In this document: positions 7,480 to 13,245 of the stretch, piece after piece
Position numbering within the stretch: position 1 is the stretch's first letter
How the letters are laid out: every line of letters starts with the position of its first letter
IMG/VR virus record: IMGVR_UViG_3300046318_000106
Span: 1-20,250 of that record
From: a virus
DNA: 20,250 nucleotides
Reading direction: 5' to 3' (one strand)
Made by a program: the position numbers and the translations under genes
The notes under the pieces: generated by a model
What the model was told of the DNA's origin: nothing
Seen by the model: the letters and a program-made list of their open reading frames with translations, nothing else
Database searches by the model: none

Positions 7480-7802
7480 TGCATTGACTTTCCAATTTCG
7501 GCAGCAGCCCTGACGATAGCTCGTCGAGTGGCGGCGTAGGGGTCTGGTTCCAAATCATCTTTCAACCTGTTCCAGAACCCAATGGCTTCATTTGGCGGCA
7601 TTGCGGAAACAGTACCTCCTGTGTTGTGCCATATCTGCATATTTAGCTTCACAGACAGCCGCAGCGCATCGCCGTCGTCGGTGAGCGGGTTCCAGTAATC
7701 AAATAATGACTCAGACCACATACCTTCAATCGGGCCATGAAAATCAGCATCTGTAATGCCCGCCGCCTTCGCAGACAGTTCCAATAGTTCTCTCACGGTC
7801 AC
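7476..7802 (-). CDS. Hypothetical protein, GC-richer, possible transfer
   Basis: 108 residues from a GTG start at 7802. This start is chosen because AGGAAGG sits 8 nt before it and the GTG overlaps the upstream TGA as GTGA (7799-7802). Translation begins (V)TVRELLELSAKAAGI; a DGDALRLSVKLNMQIW segment and the C-terminal DPYAATRRAIVRAAAEIGKS resemble small proteins of proteobacterial hosts and their phages. The gene is visibly richer in GC and in Ala/Arg codons than its neighbours, suggesting recent acquisition. Function unknown. Confidence 0.7.
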   Translation of the reverse strand: MTVRELLELSAKAAGITDADFHGPIEGMWSESLFDYWNPLTDDGDALRLSVKLNMQIWHNTGGTVSAMPPNEAIGFWNRLKDDLEPDPYAATRRAIVRAAAEIGKSMQ

Positions 7803-8083
7803 ACAGAACCTTCCTGCTGCCATCTTTTGCCGCAATCTGGACAGCTAAACTCTGTCCAATAACAGTCGTCACTAGGTGAGTAATTTCCAGTGTTGGCCTT
7901 GTGTGTTTTTACCACTGCAATATGTTGGCACTCATTTTGTAAATTGAGTTCTCGGTATTCTAACTTTTTTCTGGCACTAATCAAGTCATCTCTTGTTTCC
8001 TGTATATACCTTCGATGTTGATGCAATGCCACAATGTGGTCGCGTTCTTCTTCTGATAATTTAAAAAATTCATTAACATCCAT
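7799..8083 (-). CDS. Zinc-ribbon hypothetical protein
   Basis: 94 residues. The N-terminal ~55 residues are a charged helix, probably coiled coil (LSEEERDHIVALHQHRRYIQ...RKKLEYREL). The C-terminal half has C52-x-H, then C-P-x-C near the end (YWTEFSCPDCGKRW), a zinc-ribbon-like arrangement. AAGGA lies 9 nt before ATG 8083. Homologous small phage proteins with a helix plus 'CPxCGxxW' ending are common; role unknown, possibly nucleic-acid or protein binding. Confidence 0.75.
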   Translation of the reverse strand: MDVNEFFKLSEEERDHIVALHQHRRYIQETRDDLISARKKLEYRELNLQNECQHIAVVKTHKANTGNYSPSDDCYWTEFSCPDCGKRWQQEGSV

Positions 8084-8093
8084 GTTATATTCC

Positions 8094-8429
8094 TTATATT
8101 CCGTTAAGTTGATTCAGTAAATGCTCTTGATCGGCCCAGGCCTTTTCTTGGTCGATACGAATCTTTAAATAACGACGAATAGTGTCACGATTTTTCCAAA
8201 TAAAGTTTTCGTATTTTACTAACTTCTTTGAGCACCCTTCACAGTCAGTGACAAACAGTTGCCCGTCTAATTCAATATAATCAAAGCCTTGATAGTTTGA
8301 TTCTTCATATTCTTCTTCAGTCAAACTATGATCTTTGCCGCAACTACAGTGCACCCATGGTCCGCCGCCTCCTATGCCGGCGTCCCATATCATATCACTA
8401 GCTTTTTCAGATGGTTTAGTATATTGCAT
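8094..8429 (-). CDS. Conserved hypothetical protein with two Cys pairs
   Basis: 111 residues. A Gly-rich N-terminal segment (DAGIGGGGPWVHCSCGKDHS) supplies C-x-C, and TDCEGCSKK supplies C-x2-C about 35 residues later; together they look like a four-Cys zinc site. The C-terminal third is an amphipathic helix (TIRRYLKIRIDQEKAW). It resembles conserved phage proteins of unknown function. The ATG follows the TAA of the 8433-8603 gene by 3 nt. Confidence 0.75.
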   Translation of the reverse strand: MQYTKPSEKASDMIWDAGIGGGGPWVHCSCGKDHSLTEEEYEESNYQGFDYIELDGQLFVTDCEGCSKKLVKYENFIWKNRDTIRRYLKIRIDQEKAWADQEHLLNQLNGI

Positions 8430-8432
8430 AAA

Positions 8433-8603
8433 TTACCAGTGACGAATGACGCCAGCTATAATAAAACAGTTAGTTATGATATATGATAACACAATAATGG
8501 AACGAACACAAGCAATACGGTCGGCTTCTACGTCCGTATTGCCTGCTTTCTCGCCAAGGGCTTTCGCCCATAGTCTCCAAATTTTACGCAAAAAGATCCT
8601 CAT
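8433..8603 (-). CDS. Small phage membrane protein (56 aa)
   Basis: 56 residues from the internal ATG at 8603: basic start MRIFLRKIWRLWAKALGEKA, then TDVEADRIACVRS, then one hydrophobic segment (IIVLSYIITNCFIIAGVI) and RHW. Basic N-terminus plus one TM helix suggests an inner-membrane protein. Longer in-frame starts exist but run through the overlapping endonuclease gene. The first 20 nt overlap the 3' end of the GIY-YIG gene, so the insertion reaches right up to this gene. Function unknown. Confidence 0.75.
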   Translation of the reverse strand: MRIFLRKIWRLWAKALGEKAGNTDVEADRIACVRSIIVLSYIITNCFIIAGVIRHW

Positions 8604-9279
8604 TCCATTCACGGTGACCTTCACGGCATTTTTCACCGTGCCATCTTTTGTAATTTGGGTAAGATGAAACTTTACCGCAATGTTCACATGTTATTTTGTT
8701 AGCGTTCATTTTTAAAAAACTATGAGTTCCATCTTCTACCATTCTGCTTGCTGTTTCCTTAGAAACTTCTGATTTAGTTCTTCCGCCTTTGCGAAGTCGA
8801 TTAGACAATTCCCTTTGCTTTTCTGAATTTAGGAAAGGATGTGTACCACACTCCATTATTTTTTTTGTCGCGGCACTCATTCTTTCTTTAGCACCAGGTC
8901 TTTTACTTGGGTTGTCTTTTTTCATCCTTTCGGATAGATTCTTTTTAAAATCATCAGACCTAGGAACATGATTTATGTTTAATCCATTTTTGTTAATATA
9001 ATCAAAGCCACCGGTACCACCACGCCTTAAATTGTAAGTATCATCTCTTGATAGGAAGTCTTCATTTACGATTTCTTTTTCCCTATTAATCATAGCATCA
9101 CGGCTATCAAAATACTCAAGAATTGTTTTAACAAACATATCTTTTCCGTATTTTTCATACGCTTTGTTTATAACAGTTCCGCTTCCCATATACCCATCAT
9201 TTATATCTTTTGTCTGATGCACGCCTACATAAATCTTATTGTTTACGATATTTTTAATTTCATACAAGTAATAGAACAT
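8584..9279 (-). CDS. GIY-YIG homing endonuclease (Seg-like) with C-terminal zinc finger
   Basis: 231 residues. GIY-YIG nuclease at residues ~1-95: YYLYEIKN...NKIYVGVHQT, GYMGSG, AYEKYGKDMF and the catalytic-type Glu in NREKEIVNEDF. Residues ~110-185 have NUMOD3-like basic stretches (KKDNPSKRPGAKERMSAATK) probably wrapping DNA. A zinc finger follows, CEHCGKVSSYPNYKRWHGEKC. The last 13 residues, REGHREWNEDLFA, nearly copy the QueD C-terminus REGHRCWGEDLFE encoded just upstream. A perfect late motif TATAAATA is 20 nt upstream and AAGGGGAG precedes ATG 9279, so expression is probably late and efficient. It is inserted between queD and the small membrane gene. Confidence 0.88.
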   Translation of the reverse strand: MFYYLYEIKNIVNNKIYVGVHQTKDINDGYMGSGTVINKAYEKYGKDMFVKTILEYFDSRDAMINREKEIVNEDFLSRDDTYNLRRGGTGGFDYINKNGLNINHVPRSDDFKKNLSERMKKDNPSKRPGAKERMSAATKKIMECGTHPFLNSEKQRELSNRLRKGGRTKSEVSKETASRMVEDGTHSFLKMNANKITCEHCGKVSSYPNYKRWHGEKCREGHREWNEDLFA

Positions 9280-9299
9280 TTTTAATCTCCCCTTACCTG

Positions 9300-9307
9300 T
9301 ATTTATA
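9300..9307 (-). promoter_or_regulatory. Perfect T4-type late promoter TATAAATA before GIY-YIG gene
   Basis: An exact TATAAATA on the minus strand, 20 nt upstream of the endonuclease ATG and directly followed by its Shine-Dalgarno. It is the best late-promoter match in the window. Confidence 0.65.
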
Positions 9308-9343
9308 TAAAATGTGCGTTATGTTATGGATATAGTGATAGAT

Positions 9344-9847
9344 TTACTCAAAAAGGTCTTCTCCCCAACATCTATGCCCTTCCCTAAAGGCCATATTGCT
9401 TTGAGTTTCACGAACCTCTACACGATAACACCACAGGCGCTTTGCTTCACCTTCGCCCCACATGTCTGGAATATAGACACCATTAACATACTTGTAAAGT
9501 TGATCAGCAAGTGCTTCACACCCTAGCTTAGGAAGAATAGTAAGCTTTGCCAACTTACGTTTCTCCAGTTCCTTGTAAATCTCAAGTTCCGGATCATCTT
9601 CTGACACTAAAAGAGTATGATCGAATTGACTTTCTAATACTGCCTTCAGCTCTTTCAAGCCGCCATAGTCAGCGGCCCAGTTTCGTGCATCCAGATCATT
9701 TGTGCCAAAGTAAAACTTCATCGTAAAACTATATCCATGGATTAGATTACAATGACTGTCAGCACGCCATTGCCTGTATGCGCAAGGGAATTGCTGATGA
9801 TATTCTTTAGTACTGGTGTACTTGTATGCGATTGATTGATTTGCCAT
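9344..9847 (-). CDS. queD: 6-carboxytetrahydropterin synthase QueD / PTPS family
   Basis: 167 residues of the 6-pyruvoyltetrahydropterin synthase fold. QueD converts dihydroneopterin triphosphate to 6-carboxytetrahydropterin, the step after GTP cyclohydrolase I towards preQ0. Visible: the C33-x3-H37-G site (SHCNLIHGYSF), DYGGLKELK (60-68), FDHTLL with the catalytic-type D76-H77, and VEVRETQSNM with a conserved Glu. The usual zinc ligands appear altered: family 'AH' is AY (23-24) and 'HGH' is HGY (37-39), while H32 is extra. Shine-Dalgarno AAAAGGAG is 8 nt before ATG 9847. A leader with riboswitch-like structure and a 21-codon ORF precedes it. FolE at 19021-19704 would make its substrate. Confidence 0.88.
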   Translation of the reverse strand: MANQSIAYKYTSTKEYHQQFPCAYRQWRADSHCNLIHGYSFTMKFYFGTNDLDARNWAADYGGLKELKAVLESQFDHTLLVSEDDPELEIYKELEKRKLAKLTILPKLGCEALADQLYKYVNGVYIPDMWGEGEAKRLWCYRVEVRETQSNMAFREGHRCWGEDLFE

Positions 9848-9849
9848 CT

Positions 9850-9915
9850 CTAGTCTCCTTTTAAAAGTAGCAAGTTTGATAACACGCAGAGTTTTTTAAG
9901 AGGGTTGAGCGTCAT
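9850..9915 (-). CDS. Putative 21-residue leader peptide of queD
   Basis: ATG at 9915 opens MTLNPLKKLCVLSNLLLLKG-D, stopping with TAG two bases before the queD ATG and overlapping the queD ribosome-binding region. GAGGA lies 6 nt upstream, a good Shine-Dalgarno. It is Leu- and Lys-rich with no regulatory codon run of the amino-acid-attenuation type. Its start lies inside the riboswitch-like structure, so it may be a translational coupler or simply a chance frame in a structured leader. Confidence 0.35.
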   Translation of the reverse strand: MTLNPLKKLCVLSNLLLLKGD

Positions 9916-9926
9916 GTAAGTCCTCT
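9884..9926 (-). ncRNA. preQ1-I-like riboswitch candidate in the queD leader
   Basis: On the minus strand AGAGG (9926-9922) can pair with CCTCT (9903-9899). The 3' arm is preceded by an unpaired AC and followed by TTAAAAAACT, very like the preQ1-I aptamer of the Bacillus subtilis que operon (P1 AGAGG/CCUCU, C before the 3' arm, then an A-rich tail and CU). A pseudoknot of 4 bp between ACGC in the loop (9912-9909) and GCGT in the tail (9887-9884) is possible. Against: the loop is 18 rather than 12 nt, the U after the 5' arm is A, and P2 does not directly follow the A-tract. The gene context (queD) is exactly right. Confidence 0.35.
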
Positions 9927-9939
9927 ATATCTTAATAAT

Positions 9940-9968
9940 ATAGTACTATATTTAATATAATAATGCAA
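9940..9968 (-). promoter_or_regulatory. Sigma70-like promoter for the queD leader
   Basis: On the minus strand TTGCAT (9968-9963), a 17-nt spacer, then TACTAT (9945-9940); overlapping AT-rich -10 alternatives exist just downstream. A start about 7 nt on would place the riboswitch-like hairpin near the 5' end of the RNA. Matches to consensus are moderate. Confidence 0.4.
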
Positions 9969-9973
9969 CAGCT

Positions 9974-10279
9974 TTATTTTTTTATTTCGATTTTTATTTC
10001 TCTTATTTCAGAAATTATATCATCTAAAATTTGATATTCAAGCATCTTATGCGTTATTAATTTGCGAATAAGAATAAATGTCCAATACCACCAGCTAACT
10101 GCTAATATTAATCCAATCATTACGATCAACCAAATTAGTTGGTAAGATTCGATTTGATTCCATTCTATAATTATTAAAAGAATTGATAAGGCTACAAAAC
10201 CACTAAGTCGTAGCCATGCAATTCGTTGTCTTTCGAACTCTTTAAGAAAATGTATATGTTTTTTTATTAAATCAACCAT
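9974..10279 (-). CDS. Two-helix membrane protein, unknown
   Basis: 101 residues. Basic N-terminus (MVDLIKKHIHFLKEFERQRI), two hydrophobic segments at ~25-39 (GFVALSILLIIIEW) and ~47-71 (QLIWLIVMIGLILAVSWWYW), and a charged C-terminal helix (ISEIREIKIEIKK). The arrangement suggests an inner-membrane protein with both ends cytoplasmic. It could be a small lysis-related or host-modifying membrane protein, but no family was recognised. No good Shine-Dalgarno is visible and the ATG lies in the 3' arm of a 12-bp inverted repeat. It follows clpP by 44 nt. Confidence 0.65.
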   Translation of the reverse strand: MVDLIKKHIHFLKEFERQRIAWLRLSGFVALSILLIIIEWNQIESYQLIWLIVMIGLILAVSWWYWTFILIRKLITHKMLEYQILDDIISEIREIKIEIKK

Positions 10280-10312
10280 TGTATATTATTTACAATTATT
10301 AATGGTTGATTT
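10269..10312 (-). promoter_or_regulatory. 12-bp hairpin burying the start codon of the 9974-10279 gene
   Basis: Arms 10269-10280 and 10301-10312 are perfectly complementary (20-nt loop). In minus-strand RNA the ATG at 10279 is in the 3' arm. The loop contains TGTAAATA (10294-10287), a weak late-promoter-like motif. No U-tract follows, so it is not a standard terminator for clpP. It resembles the 3061-3111 hairpin in design. Confidence 0.5.
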
Positions 10313-10323
10313 TTATTACCAGT

Positions 10324-10914
10324 TTATGTAGGTCTACTCTCAACGATCTTGTCAATAAGTCCATAAGACAATGCTTCTTGTGCACTCATGAACGTATCTC
10401 GATCCATATCTTTTTCGAATTGCTCATATGTTTTACCTGCTGTATTATGCTTAACATACAAATTAGTAAGCATTTCTTTCATTTTGGTAATTTCTTGATA
10501 TTGAATAGCAATATCACTTTGCATACCGCGGGCACCACCGCTAGGTTGATGAATCATATGTCGAGAATGCGGTAACATGAATCGTTTACCGGGTGTGCCT
10601 GCTTGTGCAAGAAATGACCCCATTGAGCATGCCTGCCCCATGACATATGTACATACATCCGGTTTTACAAATTGCATGACATCATAAATTGCCATGCCAG
10701 ATGTAATAACACCACCTGGACTGTTAATGTAAAAGTGAATGTCTTTTTCGCTATCTACACTTTCAAGATGTAGAATTTGAGCTACTATTAGGTTTGAGCT
10801 GTGATCATCTACTGGTCCATTAAGAAATACAATCCTCTCATTTAACAGCCTGGAAAAAATATCAAAGGCCCGTTCACCCTGCCCAGTTTTCTCAATTACC
10901 ATTGGAACTAACAT
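10324..10914 (-). CDS. clpP: ATP-dependent Clp protease proteolytic subunit ClpP
   Basis: 196 residues, full length for a mature ClpP, the serine peptidase that forms two stacked heptamers and degrades proteins delivered by ClpX/ClpA. The catalytic triad is intact: S97 in [10 protein letters not shown]122 in [10 protein letters not shown] and D171 in [16 protein letters not shown] (62-68) and the C-terminal [10 protein letters not shown] are also canonical. There is no propeptide. No Clp ATPase is visible nearby, so it probably uses a host unfoldase or mixes with host subunits. The ATG overlaps the TAA of the preceding 56-aa gene (TAATG). ClpP occurs in other marine phages; whether it serves head maturation or host takeover cannot be told from sequence. 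Confidence 0.95.
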   Translation of the reverse strand: MLVPMVIEKTGQGERAFDIFSRLLNERIVFLNGPVDDHSSNLIVAQILHLESVDSEKDIHFYINSPGGVITSGMAIYDVMQFVKPDVCTYVMGQACSMGSFLAQAGTPGKRFMLPHSRHMIHQPSGGARGMQSDIAIQYQEITKMKEMLTNLYVKHNTAGKTYEQFEKDMDRDTFMSAQEALSYGLIDKIVESRPT

Positions 10915-11084
10915 TACACTACTCCTTTTTTGTTGTTTGATTCTTTAATCAATTCGTTTTTCATTCTATCACGCCACTGAATTGCGTCTGCTTCATAATC
11001 AAAATGCGGACTAAGTTCAATGTCTTCATTTGAGTCGTCAACCCATATATAAACTTCCGAATAATCGTCACATATTAATTTCAT
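10914..11084 (-). CDS. Small acidic conserved phage protein (56 aa)
   Basis: 56 residues: [20 protein letters not shown], a [20 protein letters not shown] middle and a Lys-rich tail. It resembles the short 'CDDYSE...W' proteins of T4-like marine phages; function unknown. Its TAA overlaps the clpP ATG and its ATG follows the upstream TAG by 2 nt, so translation is coupled on both sides. Confidence 0.72.
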   Translation of the reverse strand: MKLICDDYSEVYIWVDDSNEDIELSPHFDYEADAIQWRDRMKNELIKESNNKKGVV

Positions 11085-11086
11085 AA

Positions 11087-11509
11087 CTATTCTACTATAT
11101 CTTTATTACTTTGTCTATGGTGTGTATCACAAAGAGTACGGATCCACCCTCCACTACGCCTCTTGCCAACGGCACCACAAACTTCACAACTGGAGTCTGC
11201 CCAACATTCTGCCATACGGACCATTCCACTGATTGTATCATCACCGCCGGTGTAATAGAAACGTAGCCCGCCAAACTTTTCTTTAATTTGATTTATTTCA
11301 ACTTGTTCGCACCCTTCACCGCGTTCATACTTTTCTTTTTGCTCTTTCTTCCAGTTGATGTGGCTTTGAATATTACTGCACAAACTTTCTAAAATGGGCC
11401 ACCATCCTTCACTTACACAAATACCACCATAGGGTGCACTAAACATCTTTGGAAATCGTTCAGACATTTTTTTCTCAAAAGCATCGTACTTGTCAGCTTC
11501 GTCACTCAT
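11087..11509 (-). CDS. Conserved phage protein with Zn-finger-like C-terminus
   Basis: 140 residues from ATG 11509, chosen because AGGAGA lies just upstream and the frame then overlaps the preceding gene by 8 nt; the longer frame would run deep into that gene. Contains FPKMFSAPYGGICVSEGWWP, a conserved QIKEKFGGLRFYYTGGDD core, and C-EVCG plus LCDTHHR near the end, giving a C-x2-C...C-x2-H zinc-like site. This 'KEKFGGLRFYY' family is common in phages and has no established function. Confidence 0.8.
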   Translation of the reverse strand: MSDEADKYDAFEKKMSERFPKMFSAPYGGICVSEGWWPILESLCSNIQSHINWKKEQKEKYERGEGCEQVEINQIKEKFGGLRFYYTGGDDTISGMVRMAECWADSSCEVCGAVGKRRSGGWIRTLCDTHHRQSNKDIVE

Positions 11510-11753
11510 TACTATTCTCCTGTTCGTGTTGTTTAACCATTCTATACAGCGGTTCCATCTTTTCTGCAAATATATTAGGTACAGCAGTGGCTGCAAGTTT
11601 CAATTCATATTCACTTGGAAAATGTCGTAATACTCCTCTTGCTCTTTCACGTACATCTTTAGGAACTCTAGGAGTTTTAATCGATGAACATAAATCTTCT
11701 AAGAAATATTTTGCAGCCATTACAGCTCTGTATCGCTCATCAGGTAACGTCAT
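11502..11753 (-). CDS. BPSL0761-family protein
   Basis: 83 residues. The sequence MTLPDERYRAVMAAKYFLED, TPRVPKDVRERARGVLRHFP and SEYELKLAA matches what I recall of the BPSL0761 family, short helical proteins in proteobacteria and phages with an 'ERYRAV...FL-x-L...TPRVP-x-x-VR-x-x-A-x-x-LRH(Y/F)P' pattern. Function unknown. It overlaps the following gene by 8 nt. Confidence 0.8.
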   Translation of the reverse strand: MTLPDERYRAVMAAKYFLEDLCSSIKTPRVPKDVRERARGVLRHFPSEYELKLAATAVPNIFAEKMEPLYRMVKQHEQENSNE

Positions 11754-11756
11754 AAA

Positions 11757-12251
11757 TTAATAATTATTATTGGACATGTGTCTATCAATAGCTTCACGCA
11801 ACGCCATTTCAACAAAGTCGTTAAACTTCATGTCTCGATCATGCGCCATCTTCATGTATTTTAAAAGTTCTTCGTCAGTAAACTCAACAGGGATACTAAC
11901 ACGAGTATCGTAATCTTCGCCGGCAACAATTGCTTTAGCTTTTTCGACCCAGTCTTCCTCTACCTCTAAATCAATAAAGTTGACACCATCATATGCATTG
12001 GAATCAGTAAAGGCAGCAAGCTTTCTGAATTCAGGATTTACATATCGATATGAACGTTCGTTTTTATAATCATGCACTTCTACATTGTAGACAATTTGAG
12101 TGTTTGTATCAAAACCAATGAACAAACTATATCCATCTTGGTCCTGATTCCACGAGTCTAGTGAGTAAATTAGTAGACCGTCTGGAGTGTAGTCACCCCC
12201 TTCGGTGATTCGATAGTTACAAATTTCCATCCATTGCTTTAGTGTAATCAT
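11757..12251 (-). CDS. Conserved hypothetical protein with ribbon-helix-helix-like C-terminus
   Basis: 164 residues. Residues ~1-75 are beta-rich and aromatic (ICNYRITEGGDYTPDG, LFIGFDTNTQIVYNVEVHDY). The C-terminal ~50 residues (DTRVSIPVEFTDEELLKYMK, then FNDFVEMALREAIDRH) look like a strand followed by two helices, as in ribbon-helix-helix DNA-binding proteins. A modular phage protein, possibly an autoregulator. ATGA overlap with the upstream gene at 12248-12251. No function established. Confidence 0.75.
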   Translation of the reverse strand: MITLKQWMEICNYRITEGGDYTPDGLLIYSLDSWNQDQDGYSLFIGFDTNTQIVYNVEVHDYKNERSYRYVNPEFRKLAAFTDSNAYDGVNFIDLEVEEDWVEKAKAIVAGEDYDTRVSIPVEFTDEELLKYMKMAHDRDMKFNDFVEMALREAIDRHMSNNNY

Positions 12252-12703
12252 GTTGTTTCCTTAGTTAGTTCACACATTAACATAAAATGATCGTAAGCCT
12301 GCTTTACAGCAGGATATGTCATTAGTTTTTCTGATTCATCTTGCATTGCCTTAACACCTGCTTCAGCACAATCGCGGATACTTAGCCCTCGCAGTGTGCA
12401 AAGTTCATCGCCCATCTCTTTGGCAAGTTTTTTCCAAGCCTTTTTCTGCCCTTCTGTAATAGGAGTACGCTCCGGACGAAGTTCGCTTGCTTTGCTAATC
12501 GCCCGGCAGATAGCATCTTCTGCAACACGGCCAGCAGCAATCATGGCAGCGTAATTAGGATCGATATTATAACAGCGAGACTGCCCGCCAGGGTACACCA
12601 TGACTAGATGTGTACCTTTTGAAAAGCTGTCCAAATAGTCAGAATCATATTCAGAAACAGGAACATATTTTCTTCCTACTTTTTCATAGAAAATCTTCTT
12701 CAT
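12248..12703 (-). CDS. Conserved phage hypothetical protein (MKKIFYEKVGRKYVPV family)
   Basis: 151 residues. Begins MKKIFYEKVGRKYVPVSEYD, then HLVMVYPGGQSRCYNIDPNY, a Lys-rich TEGQKKAWKKLAKEMG helix and a C-terminal VKQAYDHFMLMCELTKE. I recognise this as a widely conserved phage protein; nothing visible (no metal, nucleotide or membrane motif) shows its activity. The first 20 nt overlap the upstream gene. Confidence 0.78.
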   Translation of the reverse strand: MKKIFYEKVGRKYVPVSEYDSDYLDSFSKGTHLVMVYPGGQSRCYNIDPNYAAMIAAGRVAEDAICRAISKASELRPERTPITEGQKKAWKKLAKEMGDELCTLRGLSIRDCAEAGVKAMQDESEKLMTYPAVKQAYDHFMLMCELTKETT

Positions 12704-12980
12704 CTATTAAACCTTTCTTAGGTTGATCTACATCTTGAAACAATCGTTTTTCTTGTGCAGTTAGCTTATCCTTGTGTACTTTTCTAGGATTGCCGCACAA
12801 CATACATCCAGGTTGCCCACAATCCAACGCATGATGCTTTGCCAATCTATGTGGTTCCTTAACTGATTTATCTTTTTCAGTTAGTCCATGTGCTTTGGCA
12901 ATTTTAACTTGCTTTTTTACAGCAGTAACATCGTTATGAATACGTTTGCTGTGATTAAATTTATCTAGTTCTGTGCTCAT
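12684..12980 (-). CDS. Conserved phage protein with Cys cluster
   Basis: 98 residues, basic. An N-terminal helical region precedes HRLAKHHALDCGQPGCMLCG, giving C-x4-C-x2-C with nearby His residues, a probable zinc knuckle, followed by NPRKVHKDKLTAQEKRLFQD. The 'AKHHALDCGxPxCxxCxNPRK' block is shared with small proteins of many T4-like phages. Nucleic-acid binding is plausible but unproven. ATGA overlap with the upstream gene at 12977-12980. Confidence 0.76.
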   Translation of the reverse strand: MSTELDKFNHSKRIHNDVTAVKKQVKIAKAHGLTEKDKSVKEPHRLAKHHALDCGQPGCMLCGNPRKVHKDKLTAQEKRLFQDVDQPKKGLIDEEDFL

Positions 12981-13243
12981 GTAATCTCTACCTTATCTAA
13001 AATAAAAGATTTTGCATCAATGTTATTAATGATTTCATCTAGTATAACATTATCTGTGGTGTATTGTACACCGGAAAGAGTTTTTAAGTTTTCGCTAATT
13101 TTTATACTACGTGCAATGTCCGGAAACCATTGCACGAACATACTGCCCATTCTGCGAGTTGAATCTTGCATTAGTGCCAACGAGAAGAATGTTTGAAAAT
13201 CGTCCCATTCTTCTGCAGAAATACCGGTCGAAGTCTCAGTCAT
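12977..13243 (-). CDS. Hypothetical protein
   Basis: 88 residues, acidic (MTETSTGISAEEWDDFQTFF), with Met-rich LALMQDSTRRMGSMFVQWFP and a C-terminal ILDEIINNIDAKSFILDKVE. No family recognised. It follows the 396-residue gene by only 2 nt and overlaps the next ATG, so it is part of the same operon. Confidence 0.68.
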   Translation of the reverse strand: MTETSTGISAEEWDDFQTFFSLALMQDSTRRMGSMFVQWFPDIARSIKISENLKTLSGVQYTTDNVILDEIINNIDAKSFILDKVEIT

Positions 13244-13245
13244 TA

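Noticed and set aside
8604-8687. Longer N-terminus of the 8433-8603 membrane protein
   Set aside because: It lies entirely inside the endonuclease gene in another frame; the compact MRIFLRK start is typical of such small phage membrane proteins.
10269-10312. Intrinsic terminator after clpP
   Set aside because: No T-tract follows the stem on the minus strand, and the start codon of the next gene is inside the arm.
11510-11596. Longer start for the 11087-11509 gene
   Set aside because: It would overlap the preceding gene by about 95 nt, and the internal ATG at 11509 has the better ribosome-binding site.
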